A stretch of 19,373 nt of DNA, taken from Spirochaetaceae bacterium. Lineage in GTDB: Bacteria; Spirochaetota; Spirochaetia; SZUA-6; Fen-1364. The notes below the pieces were generated by a model that was not told the origin of the DNA, did no database searches, and saw only the letters and a list, made by a program, of their open reading frames with translations. The stretch lies in the NCBI GenBank assembly GCA_003141795.1, contig PLNO01000058.1, positions 1 through 19,373 on the forward strand. The letters are read 5' to 3'. Positions 1 through 6,537 of the stretch are shown here, in pieces. Position numbers and translations under genes: made by a program. Numbering within the stretch: position 1 is the first letter of the stretch; each line of letters starts with the position of its first letter.

Positions 1-1
1 T

Positions 2-493
2 GTCGCTCCGGGGGCGGGGAGAAGCTTCGCCGCCGAACAGTGGCCACTCATCCCGCCAGCAGTCTGGAAGGAAGCGCGGGAGGAGGCGCATGCCGCGGTC
101 CTGCCCGTTGGCGAGCTTCTGATCGACGCTTCAGACAGGGACCCCGGCATGCGGGGCGTCGCGGAGCGCAATGCGCGCGCCGCGGGAGTAGCGGAAAGGA
201 TCCGGTTTCGTGCACAGGCCCTGGAGGCTTTTCAGAGCGACTCCGACTACGGATGCCTGGTCTGCAACCCGCCCTACGGGGAACGGCTCGGGGACGAGGA
301 GACCGCGCATCGGTTGTACGGGTCGATGGGGGATCTGCACCGGAGGCTTCCCACATGGTCGTTCTTCGCGCTCAGCGCGAGGGAGGACTTCCAGAGGTCG
401 TTCGGGGAACGGGCAACGCGCAACAGAAAGCTCTACAATGGTAATTTGCGGTGCTGGTTCTATCAGTATTTCGGGCCGCTGCCCCGCAGGTAG
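2..493 (+). CDS. Class I SAM-dependent RNA methyltransferase, RlmL/YpsC type (3' part)
   Basis: The reading frame is open at the left edge and ends at TAG 491-493, so only about 163 C-terminal residues are present. The visible part has the catalytic motif IV as CNPPYGERL, the N6-/N2-methylase NPPY signature, with a preceding motif reading LLIDASDRDPGM that fits the SAM-ribose acidic loop. The segment beginning APGAGRSFAAEQWP and the ending RNRKLYNGNLRCWFYQY are typical of the UPF0020 family that methylates guanine N2 in 23S rRNA (RlmL and its Gram-positive relative YpsC). The THUMP domain expected at the N-terminus would lie outside the window. It converges on the glycosyltransferase gene with only four bases between the stop codons. 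Family assignment is firm; the exact rRNA target is not determined. Confidence 0.88.
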   Translation, partial: VAPGAGRSFAAEQWPLIPPAVWKEAREEAHAAVLPVGELLIDASDRDPGMRGVAERNARAAGVAERIRFRAQALEAFQSDSDYGCLVCNPPYGERLGDEETAHRLYGSMGDLHRRLPTWSFFALSAREDFQRSFGERATRNRKLYNGNLRCWFYQYFGPLPRR

Positions 494-497
494 CCGA

Positions 498-1709
498 TCA
501 GGCGGATTGAGCCGGGTCCTGAAACTTTCGGTTCTGTATCGCCTTCTCGTACACCTCGACGAGCTTTTCCGTCATCTTCGCAGCCGTCCAGGTCTGGGCG
601 GTCTCCCATGCCTCTTCGCGCTTGCGTTCGTGCAGCTCACGGTCGTTGAGGAGGAGCAGCACCTTGTCGGTGAACTCCGTGACGTCCTCGTCGACGAGAT
701 AGCCGCCCTTCTGCTCGGCCATGACCTCGGAGGTCCCGGGTGATGTCACGGTGACGACCGGCGAGCGGCACATCATCGCTTCGATGAGGACCAGGCCCTG
801 TGTCTCCGTCTTGGAGGCGAAGACGAAGGCTTCGGAGATCGAGTGGGCGTAGGAGAGCTCCTTGCGGTCGAGGTAGCCCGCGAACCTGACGTTGTTCGAC
901 AGCCCCTTCTCCGCGACAGTCTCCCGCAGGCTCGCATCGTGCGGACCGCGTCCGGCAATGACGAGAACCGTCTCGGGACAGGATTCGCGCACCCTGAGCA
1001 TGACCTCCAGCAGGAAATCGATATTCTTTTCTTTCGCGAGGCGCCCGGCGTACAGAAGCACCCGTTTCCCGTCGAGCCCGGGGACCTTTGCGGCAAACCG
1101 CGCCGCCGCAGCCTCGCGTTCCGCCGGTTCCATATGGAACTCCTCGGGGTTGATGCCGTTGGGGATCACGGCGATCGGAGGCTGGATGTCGTAGGAGGCG
1201 ATGAGCTCGGAGAGCCATTGGGACGGCACGGTGAGGTAGTCCACGAGGCGATAATCGGAGCGCGACCACGTGCTCGCCACTGCCCGCGCAACGAAGGCGG
1301 GGATGATGGGCACGTAGGTCGTGATGTAGTTTTCCCAGTAGGTGTGACAGGTCATGACGTGGGGAACGCTGTTGCGCACGCAGTACGACTTGCCTCCGAA
1401 CCCGATTGTGAACTCGGAGTGGGAATGCACCACGTCGGGCTGCAGCTCCTCCAGGAGCCTGCGTATGCGCAGGCGCACCGTGGGGTAGCCCAGCCGATCC
1501 TCCGGGGAGAGGGGGAAGCTGAACGAAGGGAAACGGAAGACCTGGTCGTCATCCGGAACCGCAAAACCGCTCCATTCTGCCGGATAGCGAGGTGCGAAGA
1601 TGTAGACCGTGTGCCCCAGGCGCCGCAGCTCCCGCCGGAATGTGTCGATGGCGACAGTGACGCCGTTCACGCGCGGCCAGAAAGTGTCGGTGGTCATGAC
1701 GATTTTCAT
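498..1709 (-). CDS. GT4-family glycosyltransferase, possibly glycolipid-forming
   Basis: This 403-residue protein has the two-domain GT-B layout. The N-terminus (MKIVMTTDTFWPRVNGVT) is the usual GT4 opening with the glycine-containing acceptor loop, followed by DVVHSHSEF near the domain's end. The C-terminal nucleotide-sugar domain has YAGRLAKEKN and an EX7E catalytic pair at E302 and E310 within TQGLVLIEAM. It would transfer a sugar from a nucleotide donor with retention of configuration, at the cytoplasmic face of the membrane. The N-terminal half resembles diacylglycerol glucosyltransferases and related mannosyltransferases, so a glycolipid product is plausible but unproven. ATG 1709 is chosen because the GT4 motif starts immediately. 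No clear Shine-Dalgarno sequence precedes it. The RNA methyltransferase gene lies 62 bases upstream on the same strand. Confidence 0.9.
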   Translation of the reverse strand: MKIVMTTDTFWPRVNGVTVAIDTFRRELRRLGHTVYIFAPRYPAEWSGFAVPDDDQVFRFPSFSFPLSPEDRLGYPTVRLRIRRLLEELQPDVVHSHSEFTIGFGGKSYCVRNSVPHVMTCHTYWENYITTYVPIIPAFVARAVASTWSRSDYRLVDYLTVPSQWLSELIASYDIQPPIAVIPNGINPEEFHMEPAEREAAAARFAAKVPGLDGKRVLLYAGRLAKEKNIDFLLEVMLRVRESCPETVLVIAGRGPHDASLRETVAEKGLSNNVRFAGYLDRKELSYAHSISEAFVFASKTETQGLVLIEAMMCRSPVVTVTSPGTSEVMAEQKGGYLVDEDVTEFTDKVLLLLNDRELHERKREEAWETAQTWTAAKMTEKLVEVYEKAIQNRKFQDPAQSA

Positions 1710-1729
1710 GGTGTGCTCGTTTCAGGAAT

Positions 1730-1759
1730 AAGATATCACATAGATATCCCAAGGGGCAA
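1730..1759 (-). promoter_or_regulatory. Candidate sigma-70 promoter of the GT4 gene
   Basis: On the minus strand an extended -10 element, TG-A-TATCTT (TATCTT at 1735-1730), is preceded 18 bases upstream by TTGCCC (1759-1754). A leader of about 13 bases would precede ATG 1709. The -10 overlaps one copy of the AGATATC direct repeat. Assignment is by consensus only. Confidence 0.45.
1731..1748. repeat. AGATATC direct repeat, 11-base period (operator candidate)
   Basis: AGATATC occurs at 1731-1737 and 1742-1748, separated by ACAT, so the copies lie one helical turn apart. Each copy contains the palindrome GATATC. The pair sits over the probable -10 region of the glycosyltransferase promoter, a position suited to a repressor. 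No cognate regulator is visible. Confidence 0.4.
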
Positions 1760-1771
1760 TACTGAGGGTTC

Positions 1772-2794
1772 CTATGCCTTTCGCAACCGACAGATGAAGA
1801 ATCCTTCCCGCTGCTGGTCGGGAAATATGCGCAGAGCCCGCGCAATCCGAGGGTCGAGGCCGCGCGCCATACCGGCGTAGGCTCCCGGTACGGTGATGGG
1901 AAGTTTTTCAGGCTGGACAGGAAGCGTTTCGAGCGCCCATTGCACCATGCGTTCGTTTTCCTCGAGGTTCAGCGTGCAGGTGGAATAGACGAGCACGCCG
2001 CCCGGCTTCAGGGCGCGGACCCCTGCCGCCATGAGCCTGCGCTGCGTCCGCAGGCATTCCGTGATGGTCTTCCGGGACCATGGTCGGGTCGTTGCGGGCT
2101 CGAAGACGACGAAACGACCCTCCCCGGAGCAGGGAACGTCGAGGAGCGCCTTGTCGAAGCCGCCCGGCGATTCGTCGCCGATCTTCTCGCCCCTGCCGAC
2201 CCTCACCTCGACGTTGGCGCATCCCTGCAGCCGCACGTTGTACGCGAGACGCTCGGCGCGGATCGCGTCGATGTCGCATGCCACGATCCTGCCCTGGTTT
2301 TCCATGAGCGCCGCCATCTGCGTCGTCTTGCTGCCCGGTGCCGCCGCTATATCGAGGACGCTCTCCCCCGGCCGGGGCCCCAGCGCAAGCGCGGGGATCA
2401 TGCTGGAAAGACTCTGGAGGTAGATGTGCCCTTCCCTGTAGGCATCCCATGACTCCACGTCGCGCTCGCGAAGCTCGGAGAGGACGAACGCATCCGTGTA
2501 CCAGGGAACGCGCAGATGTTTCACGTCGTTTTCCCGGAAGAAACGCAGGAGGGACGGGACGCTCGAGCGCAGGGTGTTCACGCGCAGCGTCGTGGGCTTG
2601 TGGCACCCCATTCCGCGCAGGATCCCCTCCGCGACTGCCTGAGGGAAGGTCGCGTCCAGGAGCTCGATGAACTCACGGGGAAGGCGCCGTCGCGCCTCTC
2701 CCACCGATGCCGGGTGCGTCACGTGGCCACTGTACCACAGCGGGGCCTTGACTTTCCCCACCACGGCCCGTACTTTTTCAGGCGGTACACCCAT
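1772..2794 (-). CDS. RsmB/NOP (NSUN) family RNA cytosine-C5 methyltransferase
   Basis: This 340-residue protein has the SAM-binding motif VLDIAAAPGSKTTQ and both cysteines of the NOL1/NOP2/Sun family: C222 in DVPCSGEG and C273 in YSTCTLN. In this family C273 attacks C6 of the target cytosine and C222 helps release the product. The N-terminal region (TFPQAVAEGILRGM, TLRVNTLR) matches the family's RNA-binding lead-in. The protein ends soon after the catalytic domain, so it lacks the long C-terminal extension of E. coli RsmF and the NusB-like N-domain of RsmB. Its substrate (rRNA or tRNA) cannot be named. ATG 2794 is preferred over in-frame upstream codons because GAGGGAG lies just before it; upstream residues are antisense to mtgA. 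Its start codon overlaps the divergent mtgA start codon by two bases. Confidence 0.88.
   Translation of the reverse strand: MGVPPEKVRAVVGKVKAPLWYSGHVTHPASVGEARRRLPREFIELLDATFPQAVAEGILRGMGCHKPTTLRVNTLRSSVPSLLRFFRENDVKHLRVPWYTDAFVLSELRERDVESWDAYREGHIYLQSLSSMIPALALGPRPGESVLDIAAAPGSKTTQMAALMENQGRIVACDIDAIRAERLAYNVRLQGCANVEVRVGRGEKIGDESPGGFDKALLDVPCSGEGRFVVFEPATTRPWSRKTITECLRTQRRLMAAGVRALKPGGVLVYSTCTLNLEENERMVQWALETLPVQPEKLPITVPGAYAGMARGLDPRIARALRIFPDQQREGFFICRLRKA
2748..2776 (+). promoter_or_regulatory. Candidate mtgA promoter inside the NSUN gene
   Basis: TTGACT (2748-2753), a 17-base spacer and TACTTT (2771-2776) precede the mtgA start at 2793. The -35 matches consensus at five of six positions and the -10 at three. 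It lies wholly in the first codons of the divergent methyltransferase gene. Confidence 0.4.
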
Positions 2795-3755
2795 GCGCTC
2801 CCTCATATCCGAGACAGCGGCGCTGCGGATGGCCTGGTTGAGGGATGTCGCACATCCGTCGCGGATTGCCGGAAAGCTCCTGCGCGCGCTCCTTGCCCTG
2901 GCCATTGTCGGCCACGCCGTGCTGATCTTCGTCATCCTCATCGCAAGCCTCGCGCTCCTCCGCTGGAACCCCCCGGTGACGGCGCTCATGATGTATCGCA
3001 GCGCCACGGCGCATCAGAAGTCGCAGCCCATCCGGTTCGTGCCCCTCCGCCAGATCCCCCGGGTGGCGCGCAGCATGGTGATCCGCCTTGAAGACTACCG
3101 TTTCTATGAGCATCGCGGCGTGGACTTCGGGGCCCTGCGCGATGCATGGAAGATCAACGAGTCGATCGGGAGGACAGCGGTCGGCGGAAGCACGATCCCG
3201 ATGCAGCTCGCGCGCAACCTCTTTCTCACGCCGAGAAAGACCTACTTCCGCAAGTACGTCGAATCGATCATCGCCATGGAGATGGACCTCATCCTCCCGA
3301 AAGACAGGATCCTCGAGCTGTACCTGAACTGCATCGAGTGGGGCAAAGGCGTGTTCGGGATCGGTGCCGCCTCCGTGTACTACTACAAGACGGGGGTCGG
3401 CGGCCTCGGTCTGGACCAGATGCGCAGGCTCGTCACCATCATCACCAATCCGCTGCGTTTCAACGTGCAGACCTTTCCGCGCAGCGCCCAGATGACGGAG
3501 CGCTACGCCTATCTCGTGAGCCGCTTCCCGTATCCTGCCGCGGAGCCGCCGGCGCTGGGGCCCGTCGCCCCTCTGCCCGATGCGCTCCCGACGGCGGGAA
3601 GCGCGCAAGCCCAGCAGGCGAGCCCGCCTGCGCCCGAGCCCGTGCAGGGGGCGGCCCCGCCAGCGCCGGGATCCGCGGAACAACCCACGGCGCAGCCTCC
3701 TGCGCAGCAAGACCCGGCGCAAACCGCTGCGCAGCCAGCGGCTTCACCGCCGTAG
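2793..3755 (+). CDS. mtgA: Monofunctional biosynthetic peptidoglycan transglycosylase (GT51)
   Basis: From ATG 2793 the product is 320 residues. One membrane anchor spans about residues 31-56. The GT51 domain follows: EDYRFYEHRGVD with catalytic Glu at about 100, then GGSTIPMQLARNLFL, then RKYVESIIAME and ILELYLN with NCIEWGKGVFGIGAAS, the arrangement of MtgA. It would polymerise lipid II into glycan strands on the outer face of the inner membrane. No transpeptidase domain follows. Instead the last 75 or so residues are a Pro/Ala/Gln-rich low-complexity tail that ordinary MtgA (about 230-240 residues) lacks. Motif 2 carries Pro-Met where Ser/Thr-Gln is usual. ATG 2793 has AGGCGG seven bases upstream; ATG 2829 is an alternative. 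YdcF follows 45 bases downstream. Confidence 0.9.
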   Translation: MRSLISETAALRMAWLRDVAHPSRIAGKLLRALLALAIVGHAVLIFVILIASLALLRWNPPVTALMMYRSATAHQKSQPIRFVPLRQIPRVARSMVIRLEDYRFYEHRGVDFGALRDAWKINESIGRTAVGGSTIPMQLARNLFLTPRKTYFRKYVESIIAMEMDLILPKDRILELYLNCIEWGKGVFGIGAASVYYYKTGVGGLGLDQMRRLVTIITNPLRFNVQTFPRSAQMTERYAYLVSRFPYPAAEPPALGPVAPLPDALPTAGSAQAQQASPPAPEPVQGAAPPAPGSAEQPTAQPPAQQDPAQTAAQPAASPP

Positions 3756-3762
3756 CCCCGCA

Positions 3763-3799
3763 GTGACACGGGCGTAGCGCGGAGTCTATACTCCGTGTC
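3763..3799 (+). promoter_or_regulatory. Promoter of the YdcF gene with overlapping inverted repeats
   Basis: GTGACA (3763-3768) and TATACT (3787-3792) are separated by 18 bases, each matching consensus at five of six positions. ATG 3801 lies eight bases after the -10, so the transcript would start at or just before the start codon. Two inverted repeats share this DNA: GACACGG (3765-3771) with CCGTGTC (3793-3799), and CGGAGT (3780-3785) with ACTCCG (3790-3795). Confidence 0.55.
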
Positions 3800-3800
3800 C

Positions 3801-4559
3801 ATGGGTGTGCTTTCTGCGCTTTTCACGAACGTCGTCCTCTCCCCGATCCTCCTCGTCGCACTGATCGTCGTCTGCGCGATACTCGCGCGGCGCCGCGGAC
3901 CCGCCGTCTGGCTGCTGTCCGTCGCCGGGTCGCTCGTGCTGCTCTTATCGATGCCGGTTGTCGCCTCCCTTCTCCTGCGGCCGCTTGAGTACCGGTATGC
4001 GGCGCTCGGGTCCGCGGCGCCGCGTGCGGAGGCGATCGTGGTGCTGGGCGGCGGCGTGCGCGATGGCTCGCCTGACGAGGGCGGGGAGCCGAGCCTGACG
4101 GCAACCACGCTGAAGAGGGTCGTGTACGGCTATCGGTTGCAGCGGAGGTTCGCGGTGCCCCTCGTCGTGTGCGGAGGAACGACGTGGCGGGAGAAAGGAG
4201 CGGCGTCAGAAGCCGACGTCGCGAAAGCCGCGCTCGTGAATCTGGGGGCGGATGAAGGCGGCATCATTGCGGAGGGCCGCAGCACGACGACGTGGGAGAA
4301 TGCGCGCAACGCCGCGGCCCTGCTCAGGGCGCGCGGCGTCTCCCGCGTGCTCCTGGTGACATCGGCATGGCACATGCCCCGCGCGATGATCGCGTTCAGA
4401 CGGGCGGGCATCGCCTGCGTGCCCGCCCCGACGGACTACCTGTCCCGTGGCGGCCGGCTCACGGCAGTGGACTTCGTGCCGGGCTTCGGCGAGCTACGCG
4501 ACTCGGTGACCGCGTTGCAGGAGTATTGTGGCATCGCGCTGTATGTGGTGAGGAGATAG
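3801..4559 (+). CDS. YdcF/ElyC/SanA family membrane protein (DUF218)
   Basis: The product is about 252 residues from ATG 3801. Two hydrophobic segments occupy roughly the first 60 residues, followed by a DUF218 domain: AEAIVVLGGGVRDGS, then VPLVVCGGTTW, the STTTWENARNAAALL signature and VLLVTSAWHMPRAMIAF. This matches the ElyC-like arrangement (two transmembrane helices plus a periplasmic DUF218 domain). E. coli ElyC and SanA are linked to envelope integrity and lipid-carrier or peptidoglycan metabolism; the chemistry is unknown. Its position directly after mtgA fits a cell-wall role. GTG 3795 is also in frame, but it lies two bases after the -10 element, so ATG 3801 is the better start. No Shine-Dalgarno sequence is present, consistent with a leaderless transcript. 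Confidence 0.87.
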   Translation: MGVLSALFTNVVLSPILLVALIVVCAILARRRGPAVWLLSVAGSLVLLLSMPVVASLLLRPLEYRYAALGSAAPRAEAIVVLGGGVRDGSPDEGGEPSLTATTLKRVVYGYRLQRRFAVPLVVCGGTTWREKGAASEADVAKAALVNLGADEGGIIAEGRSTTTWENARNAAALLRARGVSRVLLVTSAWHMPRAMIAFRRAGIACVPAPTDYLSRGGRLTAVDFVPGFGELRDSVTALQEYCGIALYVVRR

Positions 4560-4571
4560 GGGCCCGGGCCC
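4560..4571. repeat. GGGCCCGGGCCC palindrome between convergent genes
   Basis: This perfect 12-base palindrome immediately follows the YdcF stop codon and lies 11 bases past the end of the opposing gene. It could fold as a four-pair stem, but neither strand has a T-run after it. It is at most a weak bidirectional terminator. Confidence 0.3.
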
Positions 4572-4582
4572 GACCTGAGGAT

Positions 4583-4864
4583 CTACTTTCTGTCGATTTC
4601 TTTCCTGTGCGTGTCGCACAGCCTGTACAGCGTCCCCGTCAGCGGGTTCTTGCGCGTGACCTTCGCGCCGCAGCGGACGCAAAGCCCGTTGTCGCGCCGC
4701 TTCCTGTAGAGCAGCGCCGAACGCTCTGTTCCGGAAGACTTGTAACGGCTGACCTGCACGCGATAGCCCTTGTAGAGCCACGTGCCTATTGCCTTCTCAT
4801 CGCCCGTGCGCAGATCGGCAAAGACACGCTTCAGGAAATCCGGGGTGATCTTTTTCGGTTCCAT
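4583..4864 (-). CDS. Small CxxC/CxxH putative zinc-binding protein
   Basis: I do not recognise a named family. The 93-residue product has a basic middle (about residues 34-57) followed by a compact CxxC-x17-CxxH motif: C62, C65, C83 and H86, within LCVRCGAKV and RLCDTHRK. This spacing would make a single zinc ribbon-like knuckle. The first 30 residues (KKITPDFLKRVFADLRTG) look helical. The high positive charge suggests nucleic-acid or ribosome contact, which is inference. The start at ATG 4864 is well supported by GGGAGG seven bases upstream and by a good promoter at 4900-4928, so this is a real, independently transcribed gene rather than a shadow frame. Confidence 0.75.
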   Translation of the reverse strand: MEPKKITPDFLKRVFADLRTGDEKAIGTWLYKGYRVQVSRYKSSGTERSALLYRKRRDNGLCVRCGAKVTRKNPLTGTLYRLCDTHRKEIDRK

Positions 4865-4899
4865 GCATTACCCTCCCTCGGACTTTTTCGGCATGCATA

Positions 4900-4928
4900 A
4901 TAATAGCATCGCCGAATTGAGAAGGCAA
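4900..4928 (-). promoter_or_regulatory. Promoter of the 93-residue CxxC/CxxH protein
   Basis: On the minus strand TTGCCT (4928-4923), a 17-base spacer and TATTAT (4905-4900) are present, with TG one base before the -10 (extended -10). The hexamers match consensus at four and five of six positions. The segment 4890-4960 is visibly more AT-rich than its surroundings. Confidence 0.65.
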
Positions 4929-4964
4929 GCAAATGTGTTATCAAGGGATGTTACGAACAACAAC

Positions 4965-4980
4965 GCCGACGTTCGTCGGC
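4965..4980 (-). terminator. Hairpin terminator after the ComFB-domain gene
   Basis: Four bases past the stop at 4985, GCCGACG and CGTCGGC (4965-4971, 4974-4980) form a stem of six or seven pairs with a tight GAAC-type loop. On the minus strand it is followed by GTTGTTGTT, a weak U-rich tract. It is the only reasonably convincing intrinsic terminator I find in the window. Confidence 0.55.
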
Positions 4981-4984
4981 CCTG

Positions 4985-5698
4985 TCATGCCTGCTCGAGC
5001 GTCAGCGTCCCGATGTCGAGGAGTTTGTCGGCGCGGATATAGTCCTGGACGAAAAACTCCCCCGTGACCTTCATCACCTTCTTGAAGGTGAGCGGCTTGT
5101 GGGAGGTATGCGCGAATCCGATGCGCATTTCGACCCGAAGGCTGTCTGATTCACCCATTTCGACCTGCGGCCAGAAGCTGAAGTATCCCTTCGTTTGTTC
5201 GTTCGTCATGTAGGGGTTCCGCCACCCCGATTCGGCGGGAACCGACATCTGACCGTTTATCCACAGCGTGGCTTCCGCGGAAATGATGGGCAACCTGTCT
5301 CCGGCATCGATGACCCTGCCGAATATGTGCGGCATATTGTAGAAATACGTAAGGCGCAGCGGCGCGTCCTCCAGTGACTCGCTGATCTTGACCTGGGCGC
5401 GCAGGGGACTGCCACCTCTGCGGCGTTTGGCCACGACGTCGACCGCACGGTTGACGAGGGTGATGAGCTCGATGACGCTGAGCAGCTTCTCCCCGTCCTC
5501 GCCATCGTCGTTCCCGCCCTGGACGAACTCACGGGTGAACCCGCGTTCGCTCGTGATGTACTTGGGCGGCACCCGGTTCAGCGCGTACGCGGCGACGTCG
5601 AGCATGAACGACCTGGAAGCGCGTATCTCCGGCCGGTCCCTCAGCACGATCTTCACTGTCTCGAGGACAAGGTCCTCATTGTAATTTTTCAGCCGCAT
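4985..5698 (-). CDS. ComFB-domain protein with unassigned C-terminal domain
   Basis: The 237-residue product starts MRLKNYNEDLVLETV and continues with MLDVAAYALNRVPPKYITS, the core signature of the late-competence ComFB family, at residues 1-60. The cysteines found in many ComFB proteins just before the DVAA motif are absent. ComFB-type proteins have been described as cyclic di-nucleotide receptors in cyanobacteria and other phyla, so a cyclic-di-GMP response is plausible but not shown. After a charged, glycine-rich linker (VQGGNDDGEDGE) come about 165 residues with alternating beta-like segments that I cannot assign. There is no signal peptide or membrane helix. ATG 5698 is preferred to the in-frame ATG 5752: AAGGA lies nine bases before it, and an extended -10 element (5724-5732) would start transcription between the two. 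Confidence 0.8.
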   Translation of the reverse strand: MRLKNYNEDLVLETVKIVLRDRPEIRASRSFMLDVAAYALNRVPPKYITSERGFTREFVQGGNDDGEDGEKLLSVIELITLVNRAVDVVAKRRRGGSPLRAQVKISESLEDAPLRLTYFYNMPHIFGRVIDAGDRLPIISAEATLWINGQMSVPAESGWRNPYMTNEQTKGYFSFWPQVEMGESDSLRVEMRIGFAHTSHKPLTFKKVMKVTGEFFVQDYIRADKLLDIGTLTLEQA

Positions 5699-5723
5699 GG
5701 GAAAAACGTCCTTTGCTCTCTCT

Positions 5724-5732
5724 ATTGTAGCA
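5724..5732 (-). promoter_or_regulatory. Extended -10 promoter of the ComFB-domain gene
   Basis: The minus strand reads TGCTACAAT, a TGn plus TACAAT element (five of six matches). No good -35 is visible, as often with extended -10 promoters. The expected start near 5717 leaves a leader of about 20 bases containing AAGGA. Confidence 0.55.
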
Positions 5733-5787
5733 CGTTCCGTTCCCCGGTTCATCTTTTTTTGCTGAATTCTCCCCCGTCACGGGGCTG

Positions 5788-5817
5788 TTGCCTTACTCTG
5801 GCCTTCGGTTCTATATT
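5788..5817 (+). promoter_or_regulatory. Promoter of the HAD phosphatase gene
   Basis: TTGCCT (5788-5793), an 18-base spacer and TATATT (5812-5817) match consensus at four and five of six positions. ATG 5827 follows nine bases after the -10, so the mRNA would have a leader of only about two or three bases. Confidence 0.55.
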
Positions 5818-5826
5818 CCGCTCACG

Positions 5827-6537
5827 ATGACATCGCACGCGACAGCACAGGTCCCCCGGCGCATCAGCGCCCTGATCTATGATTTCGACGACACGATCGT
5901 GGAGAGCGAGCGCATGAACGATTCGCTCTTCGCCGAAGTCCTCCGCCGTGATTTCGGGATCAGCCTCAGCCCGAACGAGCTCGATCTCGTCTACGGCTTC
6001 TCATGGACGGGCGTTTTCGAATGGCTGACGGCGAACCATGGGCTGGGTTCGGGCAGGGAGCAGGTATGGACGCGGTTCATCGAGCTGAAGCGCGATCTGC
6101 TCCGCGGGAAGAAGCTCCGCGTCGCCACGGGGCTGGACCGGATGCTCTCCTTGCCTGTCGCGCAGGCCATTGTCAGCGGCTCGACGCGCGTGGAGCTCGC
6201 GATGATGATGGAGAACATCGGTCTGGCCGCCGACTCGCTCGCCTTCGTCCTCAGCGACGAGGACTGCGTCCGGGGGAAACCCGATCCCGAAGGCTACCTG
6301 ATGGCGCTCGACCGCCTGGGGGTCCCCGCGGAGGAGGCCATCGTCTTCGAGGATTCCCCCGCCGGCATCGAGGCGGCGAGGAGGGCGGGCATCACGGCCG
6401 CGTTCGTGGCAGAGCTCGCATCGCGCAACAGCGCCGCCGACGCGGACGTGCATTTCGCTACCATGATGGATGCATGGACGGTCGTGAAGGAAAGGGTGGG
6501 GACCGTCGCCGGGAGCCCCGACACCCTCAGACAGTGA
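5827..6537 (+). CDS. HAD-superfamily hydrolase, beta-phosphoglucomutase-like
   Basis: The 236-residue product has all four HAD motifs. Motif I is DFDDT, with D19 as nucleophile and D21 as general acid. Motif II is VSGSTR. Motifs III/IV are the lysine in GKPDPEGYL and the pair in VFEDSPAGIEAARRAG. The helical cap between motifs I and II is the C1 type of subfamily IA, which includes phosphoglycolate phosphatase, sugar-phosphate phosphatases and beta-phosphoglucomutase. Substrate cannot be read from sequence. The start at ATG 5827 has no Shine-Dalgarno sequence and follows directly on a promoter, indicating leaderless expression. In-frame TTG 5788 coincides with the -35 element and is rejected. 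The 3' end overlaps the convergent 70-residue gene by 11 bases. Confidence 0.88.
   Translation: MTSHATAQVPRRISALIYDFDDTIVESERMNDSLFAEVLRRDFGISLSPNELDLVYGFSWTGVFEWLTANHGLGSGREQVWTRFIELKRDLLRGKKLRVATGLDRMLSLPVAQAIVSGSTRVELAMMMENIGLAADSLAFVLSDEDCVRGKPDPEGYLMALDRLGVPAEEAIVFEDSPAGIEAARRAGITAAFVAELASRNSAADADVHFATMMDAWTVVKERVGTVAGSPDTLRQ

Noticed and set aside
5699..5752. Longer ComFB protein starting at ATG 5752
   Set aside because: The likely promoter -10 at 5724-5729 lies inside this extension, and the domain begins at ATG 5698, which has a ribosome site.
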